DNA of 64,000 nucleotides from Halocatena marina (GTDB lineage Archaea; Halobacteriota; Halobacteria; Halobacteriales; Haloarculaceae): positions 3,847,391 to 3,911,390 of the forward strand of contig NZ_JALLPK010000001.1 of NCBI RefSeq assembly GCF_023276375.1. The letters run 5' to 3'. The notes below the pieces were generated by a model, which worked only from the letters and a program-made list of their open reading frames with translations, had not been told where the DNA came from and ran no database searches. A program made the translations under genes and the position numbers. Numbering within the stretch: the first letter of the stretch is position 1; each line of letters begins with the position of its first letter. Below, piece by piece: positions 1 through 9,282 of the stretch.

Positions 1-549
1 CACATCGAAATCCCTGCCTACGACGACCACGTTCTCGTCGATATTCTGACCGAGCGTGCCTCCGACGGCCTCTCTCAGCGAGCCGTCACGCACGAACAGC
101 TGCGTCGCATCGTCAGATGGGGTGAGGGTAACGCACACAACGCACTGGCAGCACTGCTCAGCGCAGCGAGCGTCGCAGTCGCTCACAATCGATCTCGTGT
201 TATCGACGAGGATATTCAGACAGGGATGGACGCTGTTCCGCGCCCCTCGGTATCGCTCGCTCGGGTGCTGTGTCTCTCACAGAATCGTCAGTCCGTGCTG
301 CGTCAACTCGTCGATCTGGACGACACAGAACGGGCTTCTGTCGACACCACAACAGAGACAATAGCACAAACCTCCGGCGTCAATCTGTCAGAGGCGACGG
401 TCAAGCGCTTCTTGTACGAACTCGCCGAAACCGGCATTATAGAGCGCGTGACAAACGATACATCTCCGGGCATCGGTCGACCGCCGAGCCGACTCGAACC
501 TCGATTTCCGACGCTCGTCTTTCGTCAACTGTACGATCTCCCTTCATGA
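1..549 (+). CDS. Orc1/Cdc6-family AAA+ protein, C-terminal part (5' end outside window)
   Basis: The reading frame is open from base 1 to the stop at 547-549, so only about 182 C-terminal residues are seen. The first part, with the segment RRIVRWGEGNAHNALAAL, matches the sensor-2/lid helices of archaeal Orc1/Cdc6-type AAA+ ATPases. The second half is a winged helix (TVKRFLYELAETGIIERV) ending in the tail PPSRLEPRFPTLVFRQLYDL, which I associate with a haloarchaeal Cdc6-related subgroup. Family members bind ATP and origin DNA, but several haloarchaeal paralogues are not tied to an active origin. The Walker motifs lie outside the window, so ATPase competence cannot be judged. No convincing origin-recognition-box repeat was seen just downstream. 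Confidence 0.8.
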   Translation, partial: HIEIPAYDDHVLVDILTERASDGLSQRAVTHEQLRRIVRWGEGNAHNALAALLSAASVAVAHNRSRVIDEDIQTGMDAVPRPSVSLARVLCLSQNRQSVLRQLVDLDDTERASVDTTTETIAQTSGVNLSEATVKRFLYELAETGIIERVTNDTSPGIGRPPSRLEPRFPTLVFRQLYDLPS

Positions 550-1214
550 GTGAGTATACTGTTACACACACCACGCTATGACTATACGGAGTCGTCTTTG
601 TATTGTCCAACTGAGAGTCTCAAGTCAGTCTCTGGCTTCCTTCTACCGAAATAAAACAGAATAGGAGAGTTGCGCCGATTCCTACTCAGAAGTCAATAAT
701 ACTCTTCTACTTCGTTCAACTTCCTATCAATTAGTAAAATGATTAAAATCGTCGGTGGATCTATACAAAGATTCCGAGCCAATAGCAAAATACAAAGTGC
801 ATAATATGGGATTTGGAGCTGAGACGGTGTGAAACCTCTCTCCGAGTCCATCAACCCTACATTCGGCTACGCCTCATTACCACTTCCACGCTCTCGGCTA
901 CGCTTTGCTCCGCCTGCGCTTTCGCTACCGTACCGCAGCTACAGGGCAACAGGAATCCGTAGTCCACACCAGCAGGTCAGTAGGGCCGATGAGAGACGGT
1001 CTTATCACAGGTCGTTGTAGGCTCGGAAAACGAGTCTCCGATCCTCGCTGAGTAGGCTACATACACTCTCATAGCCCACTACTCGTAGCTTTCGCGGATA
1101 GGAAATCATCTAATCAATGCCTGACTGTTCTCCAATCAGCTCTTAATCAGCTAATGTCTCCAGAAACCATTCGATTTTAAAAAATAAACAAACCTTCACA
1201 GTGGCACTCGCCAA
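550..1214. other. Non-coding gap of 665 bp, possibly holding decayed sequence
   Basis: The first half is AT-rich and has no credible gene. Bases 829-1020 are GC-richer, with a short repeated motif (TCGGCTACGC at about 858 and 893). The 63-codon frame there has neither the acidic composition nor a recognisable domain of a haloarchaeal protein. The compositional step suggests a remnant of inserted sequence, but I could not match it to any transposase. Confidence 0.4.
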
Positions 1215-1988
1215 CTACGGGTTTTCATTTTCAGGTACGAACTCCTGACCGTTCCACTCGAATTTGACTAATAGGTCTAGGTCATTACCACAGGGCACGG
1301 ACTCCGTTTGGTCAGGGTCGGCCGGATCGCCCATACCAACCTCCGCAGAGCCACTCATAGCGCCGCTCTCCACGAACTTCTCAATGTCTGGCCCGGCTTT
1401 GAGCTTCACTTCCTGGATCGGAACATCCGAAGTCCACGAGATCGCGACCGGTTCGGATGGGTCGTTATCCTTGAACTCAGTGGGAGTCACGGTCACATCG
1501 TCTGCACTGCCCTCTGTACCTGGTGTGACACAGAACGCAACGAAACTGATTGCCGGTCGCATATCGGGCGTTGTCGTTGGTGTCGGTGTTGGTGTCGGTG
1601 TTGGTGTCGGTGTTGGTGTCGGTGTTGGTGTTGGTGTTGGTGTTGGTGTTGGTGTCGGTGTCGTCGTCGGTGTTGGTGATGGCTTGACGGAGACTCCAGT
1701 GCTACTGGCATCGGCATTAGCGTTCGCATTATTATTGTTATTATTTGTATTTGTGTTCTCGAGATTGTTGGAGTTCTTGTTGTTGTTTTTATTTTTGACG
1801 ATATTCACTGGATTGTTTTTTGACGTATCAGAGTTTTTATCTGAATTATCGTTTATTTTTGTGACCTTATCGAATTTCGGGACGTGCTTTGTACCGAATG
1901 ATGCCCCGACGGCAGGTACAACGACGACTCCCACGGTCACACTCAGCACCATGAAAACTATCAATGCGGTTTGGGTTTTTTGTTTCAT
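1215..1988 (-). CDS. Secreted protein with Asn-rich region and (Thr-Pro)n stalk
   Basis: 257 aa. Residues 1-29 form a Sec-type signal (MKQK followed by a hydrophobic core ending AVGA). Residues about 45-95 are very rich in Asn and Lys. Residues about 102-140 are almost pure Thr-Pro repeats, encoded by a 6/12-bp tandem repeat at about 1567-1680. The last 115 residues are an acidic globular domain, possibly an all-beta fold, with two cysteines (SFVAFCVTPG and VPCGND). The architecture suggests a domain held out from the cell surface on a rigid, possibly O-glycosylated stalk. No catalytic motif is visible and the function is unknown. The Asn-rich tract is unusual for a haloarchaeal protein. The opposite strand is also open here only because of the repeat. 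Confidence 0.75.
   Translation of the reverse strand: MKQKTQTALIVFMVLSVTVGVVVVPAVGASFGTKHVPKFDKVTKINDNSDKNSDTSKNNPVNIVKNKNNNKNSNNLENTNTNNNNNNANANADASSTGVSVKPSPTPTTTPTPTPTPTPTPTPTPTPTPTPTPTPTPTTTPDMRPAISFVAFCVTPGTEGSADDVTVTPTEFKDNDPSEPVAISWTSDVPIQEVKLKAGPDIEKFVESGAMSGSAEVGMGDPADPDQTESVPCGNDLDLLVKFEWNGQEFVPENENP
1567..1680. repeat. In-frame short tandem repeat encoding Thr-Pro
   Basis: Near-perfect tandem copies of GGTGTTGGTGTC (a doubled 6-bp unit, plus-strand sense) run for about 110 bp inside the secreted-protein gene. The unit is a multiple of three, so slippage would change stalk length without shifting the frame. Confidence 0.9.
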
Positions 1989-2566
1989 GATTGTTGGTTA
2001 TATGTACAGGAACAAGCACCATCGAGTCCAATAGACAGCCCGAAGGCTCCTATGAACAGGTCGGTCTGCGTTCCTACTCGCGATATCCGAATACAGCCAC
2101 TTCAAATTTTTTCTTTGTGTTTTATATATAAATTTATCCTGTCTAACTATGTTATTTGTAATTAATCAATGATAGTGCTATAAATCACTGGTGGCAGCGT
2201 GTTCATATCAGCCACTAACAGCGTTTTTAACCAACATCACTACTTTTGTTGTGGAACGAGAGATTCATGCTTCTATCATCTATCCCTCATCGTTCCGATC
2301 GAAGTATATAGAACGCACCATGGCTACACGTGGACACAGAATAGATCTGAGTGGAATTGGGCCGAACTCGAATTCTGATGTCATCACTATGGTTGCTGTA
2401 AGTCAGAAGGAGGCGGCGGGAGACATCACCGGGAATCACTAGTGATTCACACTTAATGTATAGACTTATAACGCGGGGAACAGAGGCACTGTACGATCTC
2501 GAAACGGGTTGAGTTTCGTACTGGTCGGTCACTCGCCCAGTCTCCAAAATATCAGAAGGAGTTCAC
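1989..2566. other. Intergenic region, 578 bp
   Basis: This region lies between two minus-strand genes. It holds an AT-rich tract with TATA-like sequence (TTTATATATAA at about 2121) that could serve the secreted-protein gene only if its leader is long. Frames at 2191-2442 (+) and 2287-2547 (-) overlap, lack a recognisable domain and look random. I see no RNA gene. Confidence 0.5.
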
Positions 2567-2719
2567 TTATACTGGCGCAAACAGGAGGAATATCCCGTAC
2601 GGAATCACGAACAGGAGGACGAACATCGCAAGCAGAATAGCGATGTATCCGAAGGTCGTTCCAAGCGCGGTCAGCCACGATGGATGCGTGAACTGGCCGA
2701 GGCGTGCTTGCTGTGTCAT
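2567..2719 (-). CDS. Small single-span membrane protein, haloarchaeal conserved type
   Basis: 50 aa, starting at the ATG at 2717-2719 (MTQQARLGQFTHPSWL). A longer open frame upstream (to 3064) is Arg/Ser-rich, unlike a haloarchaeal protein, and covers the divergent HPP gene, so the short start is preferred. The chain has a short basic N-terminus with a TxPSWLTALGTTFG motif and one hydrophobic helix (residues about 22-47). I recall near-identical small proteins from many haloarchaea but know no function. It is divergent from the HPP-family gene at 2888, and the shared intergenic region suggests a link. Confidence 0.7.
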   Translation of the reverse strand: MTQQARLGQFTHPSWLTALGTTFGYIAILLAMFVLLFVIPYGIFLLFAPV

Positions 2720-2887
2720 TACTCCACACTGGAACGCTCGCACAATAGAACTGTCGTTGTTATCGCTGCTACTCAGCCCAACGCGAACGTGTGGCTGTGA
2801 GAGAGTAAGATCAGATAGCGTAGAGAAGAGCAAAGCAGGAAAGGAAAAGGGAAGGATACTATGAGGTGGCTGTGTCGAACGGAGTGT

Positions 2888-3403
2888 ATGAACCGTCGTC
2901 GTGTTGGGACGAGTCTCTACGCTGGATTTCTGTTCACAGTTCTCGGTCTCGTTGCGTGGGCAAGCGGGCAGCCGTTTATTTTTCCGAGTCTCGGGCCGTC
3001 TGCGTTCATTCTCTCGTTTCAACGCCGAGTTGAGCGAACTCGGCGGACGATCGTTGGAAGCCACGTCATCGGTGGCTGTGCTGGTCTCCTCGCGTACTCC
3101 TTACTCGCCACTGATGCTACGATTGTTGCGACATCTCCTGCATTCTCTGCAGACGGCCTCCGTCTCGCTGCAAGCGGTGTCGTATCGATTGTACTGACGA
3201 GCTGGGGAATGATTGCTACCCACACAAACCACGCACCGGCGTGTGCGACGACGCTCATCGTCTCTCTTGGATTGCTTTCGACGCCGGTTCAGGTCGCAAT
3301 CATTGTGATAAGCGTCATCGTCCTTGTTGAAGTCCACTCTGTCGTGCTGTCTCTGTTCAAATGGACGGTCGGTGACAGCCACCCTGTGTACCGCGACTCG
3401 TGA
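2888..3403 (+). CDS. HPP-family integral membrane protein
   Basis: 171 aa from the ATG at 2888, in good context with MNRRRVGTSLYAGFLF; an in-frame start at 2861 would add 9 residues. The HPP signature is visible as the segment QPFIFPSLGPSAFIL at about residues 29-43, followed by hydrophobic helices and the motif THTNHAPACATTLIVSLGLL. HPP proteins have four transmembrane helices, and some cyanobacterial and plastid members transport nitrite. A substrate here is not supported by context. It is divergent from the small membrane protein at 2567-2719. Confidence 0.85.
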   Translation: MNRRRVGTSLYAGFLFTVLGLVAWASGQPFIFPSLGPSAFILSFQRRVERTRRTIVGSHVIGGCAGLLAYSLLATDATIVATSPAFSADGLRLAASGVVSIVLTSWGMIATHTNHAPACATTLIVSLGLLSTPVQVAIIVISVIVLVEVHSVVLSLFKWTVGDSHPVYRDS

Positions 3404-3500
3404 GCACTACGTACTGATAGATTGAGTCACGAAACTCGATTGGATCTTGACGAACATTCACAGCTATCCACATCAAACCCTCATCAAGTACTCTCGTGTG

Positions 3501-3698
3501 TCAGCGCACGATATCTTCGATGCGGCGGGGTTCGCCCTCAAGCGTCGGACTCTCCTCGATGATTTTCAGCACTTCGTGATCTGTAATTGATGGATACGAT
3601 TTTTCGATCGCGTTCTCAATGAGCTGTCGTTCGAGGCGGAATTCAGTTCCCTCGTAGACGACATCGACACCTTGTTCGTCGAATGATAAGGCAGTCAT
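3501..3698 (-). CDS. Small haloarchaeal protein, DUF5800-like
   Basis: 65 aa, acidic, with no membrane segment. It begins MTALSFDEQGVDVVYEGTEF and ends GEPRRIEDIVR. From memory this matches the haloarchaea-specific DUF5800 family, for which no function is known. It is a single gene in a plausible position, with no operon partner on its strand within 1 kb. Confidence 0.75.
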   Translation of the reverse strand: MTALSFDEQGVDVVYEGTEFRLERQLIENAIEKSYPSITDHEVLKIIEESPTLEGEPRRIEDIVR

Positions 3699-3797
3699 GC
3701 TCGGTCTTATTCACGGCGAAACAAAAACTTCGTCGCTCGTCAGCCGTGCGTCAGACGGTCCCAAGAGATTATAGCCCCGTCGTGGTAACGCTAGTCC

Positions 3798-4643
3798 GTG
3801 TCGATTCGCGGTGATACGCTTGACCGGCTCGTCATTCCAGATGAAACGACGGTCGAAGAACACGATCTCGTGACCGATGGAGACATCATCATCGGTGGGC
3901 AGAGTACGGTCGAGTTCGGGGTGCGCGGACGCAGCGTTATCGCCGGTGAGCGCACCGTATTCGGTGGTTCTATCGAGTCGACAGATGACTGTCGGCTCGA
4001 TATGTGGTGTGATGTTCACGGAAACGTTCTCGTGGGTGCAGACGCCTACATCGGAGAGCGGGCGCGCATCGGGGGCCAACTCGTTGTTTCCGGTGACCTC
4101 GATATCGGCGATGAAGTAGACATCGAAAAAGGCTTCGAGGCGAGTGGTTGGATCATTATCCGGAATCCGATGCCAACCATCGTCTTCCTGTTCCTGTATC
4201 TCTCGCATTTGTTGCGGCTCGGTGAGGAGGAAGCGGCTGCAGAGGTTGCAAACGAGTTCTTGGGCGAACAAGATGACGCACTCGTTATTCCTCGTGGCTC
4301 ACACGTGAGCGACGATATGTGGCGCGTCTCGACCCCGGGTGTTATCGGCAACGGCTGTCGGTTACACGGGAATATCAGAGCGGCATCGCTCACTGTCGGT
4401 GAGGACAACGACGTGTTCGGGAGCCTCAGAACGAAACGCTGTATCACGATCGGGAAAGGGACCCGTATTCACGGCGACGTAACCACACGGCACGGCACGG
4501 TCACCGTCGCCGAAGGCGCGGAGGTGCTCGGCGATATCTCCTGTGGTGATCTCGATCTGCACGATAGAGCGACCATTGACGGCGCGATCCGTGCGAGCGG
4601 CGAGATGTCGATTACGAACGATTCCATCCACGAAACCATGTAA
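3798..4643 (+). CDS. Bactofilin-like polymer-forming protein with a membrane-associated insert
   Basis: 281 aa from a GTG start. Residues 1-115 and about 170-275 are left-handed beta-helix-type repeats with regularly spaced Gly, Val and Ile (for example ADAYIGERARIGGQLVVSGD), as in polymer-forming cytoskeletal proteins (DUF583 and bactofilins). Between them, residues about 120-160 hold a hydrophobic stretch (PTIVFLFLYLSHLLRLGEEE) that may anchor the protein at the membrane. The likely role is a cytoplasmic scaffold near the envelope, inferred from family. The stop overlaps an alternative upstream start of the next gene, so the two may be co-transcribed. Confidence 0.75.
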   Translation: MSIRGDTLDRLVIPDETTVEEHDLVTDGDIIIGGQSTVEFGVRGRSVIAGERTVFGGSIESTDDCRLDMWCDVHGNVLVGADAYIGERARIGGQLVVSGDLDIGDEVDIEKGFEASGWIIIRNPMPTIVFLFLYLSHLLRLGEEEAAAEVANEFLGEQDDALVIPRGSHVSDDMWRVSTPGVIGNGCRLHGNIRAASLTVGEDNDVFGSLRTKRCITIGKGTRIHGDVTTRHGTVTVAEGAEVLGDISCGDLDLHDRATIDGAIRASGEMSITNDSIHETM

Positions 4644-4693
4644 TGGAGGTGTGGAATCGAAAGGCACTCTCCGACGCCGACCCTGTACGGTGT

Positions 4694-5887
4694 ATGGTTT
4701 CACTCTCCCTCTCGCTTGCCCTTGCCGGAAAGCCCAATGCCGGGAAGTCCACGTTCTTTCGTGCGGCGACGCTCGCAGATGTCGAAACCGGTAACTACCC
4801 ATTCACAACGATCGATCCGAATAGAGGTGTGAGTCACGTCCGCACGGAATGTCCTTGTCTTGCACGTGAAGAGCGCTGTGACAGCGACAACTGCCACGAC
4901 GGCATTCGCTTTGTTCCAGTCGAACTGCTCGATGTAGCGGGACTCGTCCCCGGTGCGCACGAGGGTCGAGGTCTCGGTAATCAGTTCCTCGACGCTCTCT
5001 CGAACGCCGATTGTGTCATCAACGTTGTCGACGCCAGTGGTGCGACGAATGCCGAGGGTGAACCGGTCCCAACTGATTCGTACGACCCCGTTCAGGACGT
5101 GGATTTCATCCAACAGGAGATGGACCTCTGGCTCGCGGGAATCGTTGATCGAAACTGGGAAACCGTCGAACGTCAGTCCCGATCGCCCAACTTCGACCTC
5201 GAAGACGCGCTGACAGAGCTACTGACCGGCTTCGGCGCGAGCGAGCCGAAAGTCGCATCAACGCTTCGTGCGGTCGACTATTCTGACGATCCACTCTCGT
5301 GGGACAGCGACGATCGTGAACGACTGGCGCGTGAGCTACGCGCCCGCACAAAGCCCATCATCGTCGCTGCCAACAAAGCAGACACCGCCTCAACAGAGAA
5401 CATCGAACGACTCCGCGAGACAGGAAGCCGCGTGACTCCGACCACAGCAGAGGGTGAGTTTGCTCTCCAACAGGCCATGAACGCGGGCGTCATCGAGTAC
5501 GATTCTGGCGATCCAGATTTCACCGTCGTCGGTGATCTTACGGACGAACAAGAACGCGGATTGGAACGGATTCGTACCGTGATGAGCGACTGGGGTGGAA
5601 CCGGCGTTCAGGAAACGTTGAACACGGCCGTCTACGATCTTCTCGATCATATCACCGCTTATCCTGTTCAAAACGAGACGAAGTGGACCGACGGGCAGGG
5701 AGTTGTTCTTCCTGATGCCTTCCTCCTCCCGCGTGGGTCGACCCCGAAGGATCTCGCATACGCCGTCCACTCCGATATTGGGGACGGCTACCTCCACGCG
5801 GTCGATGCACGTTCTGGACGACGCGTAAGCGATGAGTACGAACTTGAAGAAGGAGACGTGATCAAGATCGTTAGCACGGCTACGTGA
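4694..5887 (+). CDS. YchF/Obg-related GTP-binding protein with TGS domain
   Basis: 397 aa from the ATG at 4694; an in-frame ATG at 4643 would add a 17-residue tail unlike the family. G1 is GKPNAGKST (about residue 11), G3 is [19 protein letters not shown] and G4 is NKAD. Bacterial and eukaryotic YchF/Ola1 usually have a changed G4 and prefer ATP, whereas the archaeal branch retains NKxD, so GTP is the likely ligand. The C-terminus (from about residue 315) is a TGS domain ([16 protein letters not shown]). The cysteine-rich stretch after G2 ([15 protein letters not shown]) could bind zinc. The expected role is ribosome-associated, inferred from family. Confidence 0.88.
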   Translation: MVSLSLSLALAGKPNAGKSTFFRAATLADVETGNYPFTTIDPNRGVSHVRTECPCLAREERCDSDNCHDGIRFVPVELLDVAGLVPGAHEGRGLGNQFLDALSNADCVINVVDASGATNAEGEPVPTDSYDPVQDVDFIQQEMDLWLAGIVDRNWETVERQSRSPNFDLEDALTELLTGFGASEPKVASTLRAVDYSDDPLSWDSDDRERLARELRARTKPIIVAANKADTASTENIERLRETGSRVTPTTAEGEFALQQAMNAGVIEYDSGDPDFTVVGDLTDEQERGLERIRTVMSDWGGTGVQETLNTAVYDLLDHITAYPVQNETKWTDGQGVVLPDAFLLPRGSTPKDLAYAVHSDIGDGYLHAVDARSGRRVSDEYELEEGDVIKIVSTAT

Positions 5888-6629
5888 CATCCTCACGCCC
5901 CTTGTATCCCGACACATAGTTCGTGGTGTGCTCGGTCGGCACAGCGTGAACCATGATTCGAGAGCTGATTAGTATGAGAGAAATGGAAAGACTCATCTTC
6001 TAATTATTCTGTTATATAACTGATTAAAAATATATGAAAAATACACGCGCTCTTGTTGAGCGTGTTTCTGTCAAAATCCGTCGACGATTCGGTGTTTGGT
6101 CAGCATTCGTCGAATTCTGCGCTGCAACTACTTTTGGTTATCATGAATAACTGTGCTATATCGTATCCTTAGAACAGAATGTAGCTCCGGTTCACGTGGA
6201 GACTAACATATGATGATTATTTTATATATTTGTGGGATTGATGTCATATTATGAACGTTCAAGTTATATATTATTGCCACAATTACGCCACTCTCCAACG
6301 AATACAGACGGACTGTGAAATGGTTTCTTCGAACAACCACTATCTGTTGTTCGAATACATATCAGATGTTGCAGACGAACCTGGGGGCACAAGACTCATG
6401 CCTATGTAGAATACAATTTAGTGTGGGCGTCGGTCACACAGCGACTATGTGACGTGACGGTTTCATCCAAACCCCCGGCGTCCGAACCGGTATAGTCCAA
6501 ACGTCACTGTCGCGCTCCATAGCCAATCAGCCCCCTTCTGGCCTATGGTATTTTTTCCGAACCCGACAGTAGTGTGTCGATAGTACTGTTAGACGAATGT
6601 CCATCGTGCCGTGTACTGTGCGTTGTCTG
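5888..6629. other. AT-rich non-coding gap, 742 bp
   Basis: This is one of the two longest gene-free stretches. It is strongly AT-rich from about 5990 to 6260, contains a perfect 10-bp inverted repeat at 6328-6355 and a GC-richer block at about 6420-6545. A 28-codon frame lies at 6434-6520 on the minus strand (starting MERDSDVWTIP) but has no supporting evidence. No tRNA, SRP RNA or RNase P RNA pattern was recognised. A small RNA in the 6420-6545 block cannot be excluded. Confidence 0.5.
6328..6355. repeat. Perfect inverted repeat, 10-bp arms
   Basis: TTCGAACAAC, an 8-base spacer, then GTTGTTCGAA. No T-run follows. It could be a regulator-binding site or an RNA hairpin. It is about 270 bp beyond the stop of the CaiB-family gene and 440 bp after the GTPase stop. 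Confidence 0.6.
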
Positions 6630-7787
6630 TCAGTTGATTGCGCCCGTTTCGCGCAGTTGTTCGAGTATTCGCTGATCGTAGCCGACCGATCGGAGGACAT
6701 CATCTGTGTGCTCGCCGTGTGCTGGAATCGATTCGTCTGGTTCGGGTGTATCGATCACGGCTGGAAATCCAATCCGTGGTGCCTGATCCACATCACGTCG
6801 TATTATTCCTCGTTCGTTGAACTGCGCCGCCTCGACTGCCTCTTTTGGTGTGTAAACGCCGTCGACGGTTGCGCCGTCGCCAACGTTTTCCCATTCTTCG
6901 CGCGTTCGCTCTCTGAATATCGATTCGAGTTCTTCTCTGAGCGCCTGCATCGTTGCCGGATCGGTGTTCATGTGCTCTGAGACGAGATCCTCGCGTTCTA
7001 CGGTCTCACAGAAAGCTTGCCAGAACTTTGGTTCGAGCGCGGCGAGTGTGACATACGCCCCGTCAGCAGTTTCGTACGTATCGTACCACGGAAAGTCGCC
7101 TGTAAGCGGCGTTGCGCCGGGTCGTGGGTTTTTACCGGCAAGCGCTTGGGGTGCGATTACTTGTGAGAACGACAGGGCAACATCCGTCATTGCCACATCG
7201 ATGTACTCACCGTCACTATTACCGAGTTCCCGCGAACAAAGCGCACCAACGATAGCGAACGCCGCGAACAATCCTCCAGCCATATCCGCTACTGGGTAGC
7301 CGGGGACCTGCGGTTTCGAAGACTCGTCCTCGCGGGTCATATCAAGCAGTCCTGCCCGTCCGACGTAGTTAAGATCGTGTCCTGCGCGTTCGGCGAGCGG
7401 ACCGCTTTGACCGTATCCCGACAGCGAACAGTAGACGATTGACGACTTGTGTTCACGGACGCTGTCGTAATCGATCCCAAGCCGTTCGGCGACACCTGGC
7501 CGGAAGCCTTCGAACACCACATCCGCATCGTCAAGCAGGCGATAGAACGCGTCCCGTCCGCCGTCCGTTTTGAGATCGAGCGCAACGCTTCGCTTGCCTC
7601 GGTTGACGCCGTCGAACACCGCTCCGACACCACTGTCGGTCACGGGCGGCATATAGCGCGCGTAATCACCGCTGTCGGTGTCCTCTATTTTGATCACGTC
7701 TGCGCCCGCATCGGCGAGTAGCTGTGTCGCATACGGTCCCGGAAGGAGGCGTGTGAGATCTAACACACGAACGCCGTCGAGTCGCAT
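6630..7787 (-). CDS. CaiB/BaiF-family protein, alpha-methylacyl-CoA racemase-like
   Basis: 385 aa, full length for the family. It starts MRLDGVRVLDLTRLLPGPYA, the typical N-terminus of class III CoA-transferases. His137-Asp138 in RAGHDLNYVG and Asp168 in YPVADMAGG match in kind and spacing the His/Asp pair of 2-methylacyl-CoA racemases. The GHDxNY motif also favours a racemase over a formyl- or carnitine-CoA transferase, where Asp168 would carry the acyl group. The likely role is epimerising branched acyl-CoA in fatty acid or isoprenoid breakdown. It is a single gene with large gaps on both sides, so the substrate is not fixed by context. Confidence 0.85.
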   Translation of the reverse strand: MRLDGVRVLDLTRLLPGPYATQLLADAGADVIKIEDTDSGDYARYMPPVTDSGVGAVFDGVNRGKRSVALDLKTDGGRDAFYRLLDDADVVFEGFRPGVAERLGIDYDSVREHKSSIVYCSLSGYGQSGPLAERAGHDLNYVGRAGLLDMTREDESSKPQVPGYPVADMAGGLFAAFAIVGALCSRELGNSDGEYIDVAMTDVALSFSQVIAPQALAGKNPRPGATPLTGDFPWYDTYETADGAYVTLAALEPKFWQAFCETVEREDLVSEHMNTDPATMQALREELESIFRERTREEWENVGDGATVDGVYTPKEAVEAAQFNERGIIRRDVDQAPRIGFPAVIDTPEPDESIPAHGEHTDDVLRSVGYDQRILEQLRETGAIN

Positions 7788-7978
7788 ACTCCGACGTCGC
7801 TACCAGCGACTGTAAAGCCACGCGATCAACATCATTCTCATTCACAAAATCCGTTGTCATTCTGTCACCTCTCTCTCGGACGCTAAAACGACTGCCGTCT
7901 CGAGCTATCCGCCGATCTCTGATTCAATTCATGATGGCCAGAAAGCATTTATAAAACATGGTTATTGTTGCTCTCGTA

Positions 7979-9244
7979 ATGCAACAGTCCTCGATGGAAC
8001 TCAGTCGTCGATCGTTCCTCACGAACACCGCTGTCGGTTTGGCTGGCCTTGGGGCGCTCGGTCACGGATCGGTCCGCACAGCCGCTGCCTCGAATCAGTC
8101 GACCCCTGTGCAGGGTGAATGGCCACAGTACAGGGCAGGCCCGGCTCACTCAGCCCGGCTCACCGATGACACTGGACCCACAGGAGACATCGAACAGGCG
8201 TGGTCAACGAGTCACGATCGCATTCATGATGGAGTAGCGGTCATCGACCAGACGGTCTACGTTGGTGGGAAAGAGCTGATTGCGGTGAACGCACAGAACG
8301 GTCAGACTCGTTGGTCATTCGAGCCAGCACCCCCGGAAATCGAGGATCCCGGAGAACCACTGATCCCCGATGTCGATTCGCCAGCCGTACTGGATGGAAC
8401 GGTCTATGCGAGCGTTGGGTTTGGTCCCTACGACGGAGGGACGTACGACGCCGCGCTCATCGCGGTCGATGCGAACACCGGGAAGCGCCGCTGGCGGTTC
8501 GATACCGATGACGCATCTTCATTACGAATGGCTCCGGTCACGGTCACAGACGATACCATCGTGACGAGTATTCCCCGAGGGTACAATGACAGGACTGTAA
8601 CCGCATTCACCACTGATGGGGAGATTCGCTGGCAGACACCGATCGACGATATGTTTTCAGGCGCTCTCCCTGTCACCGATGGACGAGTGTACGTTCCCAG
8701 CGCGGCAGGCGTTCAGGCGCTCGATCTAGAGACCGGTGAGACCGTCTGGACAGCACTCCCAAGGGTCAAATTCGATCCCGCAGCCACTCCGATCGTTTCT
8801 GACGGAACACTGTTCGTAGCTGAAGAGGGCGAACCGGGCGTAACGCTCATCGCGCTTGATGCGGCAACCGGTGCGGAGTACTGGCGCACCGCTTATGCGC
8901 CGGACACGTACCCCAACCTGAGGATCGGATCGGCGGACGAGAAACAGGTGTACATTCACGTGAACGGGATCGACGCCGACGTCATCGCGCTTGATCGAAC
9001 AGATGGGGGTGAGCGCTGGCGAGCACACGTCGAGCAGCGGGACGTACCAACAGATGGCTTCGCACGGGTTGGTGAGCTTCTCTACGCCGGTGCGTCTGCT
9101 ATCGATCCCACTGACGGTACGATCGTCTGGGAGCGACAGCTACCCGTTACGGGCTATGGGTGGCGTCTGAGTGCTGTCACCGGCGGACAGGCCTATCTCA
9201 GTGGTGCGGAACTCGTCGTCTTCTCCGGTACTGGACACCCGTAG
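7979..9244 (+). CDS. Tat-exported PQQ-like beta-propeller protein
   Basis: 421 aa from the ATG at 7979; in-frame ATGs at 7958 and 7994 are alternatives. The N-terminus has a Tat signal (SRRSFLTNTAVGLAGLGALG). The rest is a series of PQQ/quinoprotein-like blades seen as repeated patterns such as IAVNAQNGQTRWSFE, IAVDANTGKRRWRFD and LDLETGETVWTA, eight or so in all. In bacteria this fold appears in quinoprotein dehydrogenases and in BamB. No PQQ ligand set or heme motif was recognised, so a structural or binding role at the cell surface is as likely as catalysis. Confidence 0.82.
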   Translation: MQQSSMELSRRSFLTNTAVGLAGLGALGHGSVRTAAASNQSTPVQGEWPQYRAGPAHSARLTDDTGPTGDIEQAWSTSHDRIHDGVAVIDQTVYVGGKELIAVNAQNGQTRWSFEPAPPEIEDPGEPLIPDVDSPAVLDGTVYASVGFGPYDGGTYDAALIAVDANTGKRRWRFDTDDASSLRMAPVTVTDDTIVTSIPRGYNDRTVTAFTTDGEIRWQTPIDDMFSGALPVTDGRVYVPSAAGVQALDLETGETVWTALPRVKFDPAATPIVSDGTLFVAEEGEPGVTLIALDAATGAEYWRTAYAPDTYPNLRIGSADEKQVYIHVNGIDADVIALDRTDGGERWRAHVEQRDVPTDGFARVGELLYAGASAIDPTDGTIVWERQLPVTGYGWRLSAVTGGQAYLSGAELVVFSGTGHP

Positions 9245-9282
9245 TGTGCCCTTCCTGATCGAGTATGGCTGTAGCGTAGCGA

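Noticed and set aside
1567-1680. Possible CRISPR-like or regulatory repeat
   Set aside because: The units are 6/12 bp, contiguous without spacers and lie in frame inside a coding gene.
1264-2034. 256-codon plus-strand frame rich in Gly-Val repeats
   Set aside because: It is the complement of the Thr-Pro repeat and signal-bearing gene at 1215-1988. The minus-strand product has a proper signal peptide and acidic composition; this one does not.
2720-3064. N-terminal extension of the small membrane protein
   Set aside because: The extension is Arg/Ser-rich and lies across the start of the divergent HPP gene; the internal ATG at 2719 gives a typical small haloarchaeal protein.
6434-6520. 28-codon minus-strand frame (starts MERDSDVWTIP)
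   Set aside because: Too short to judge without conservation data; kept only as a note in the gap entry.
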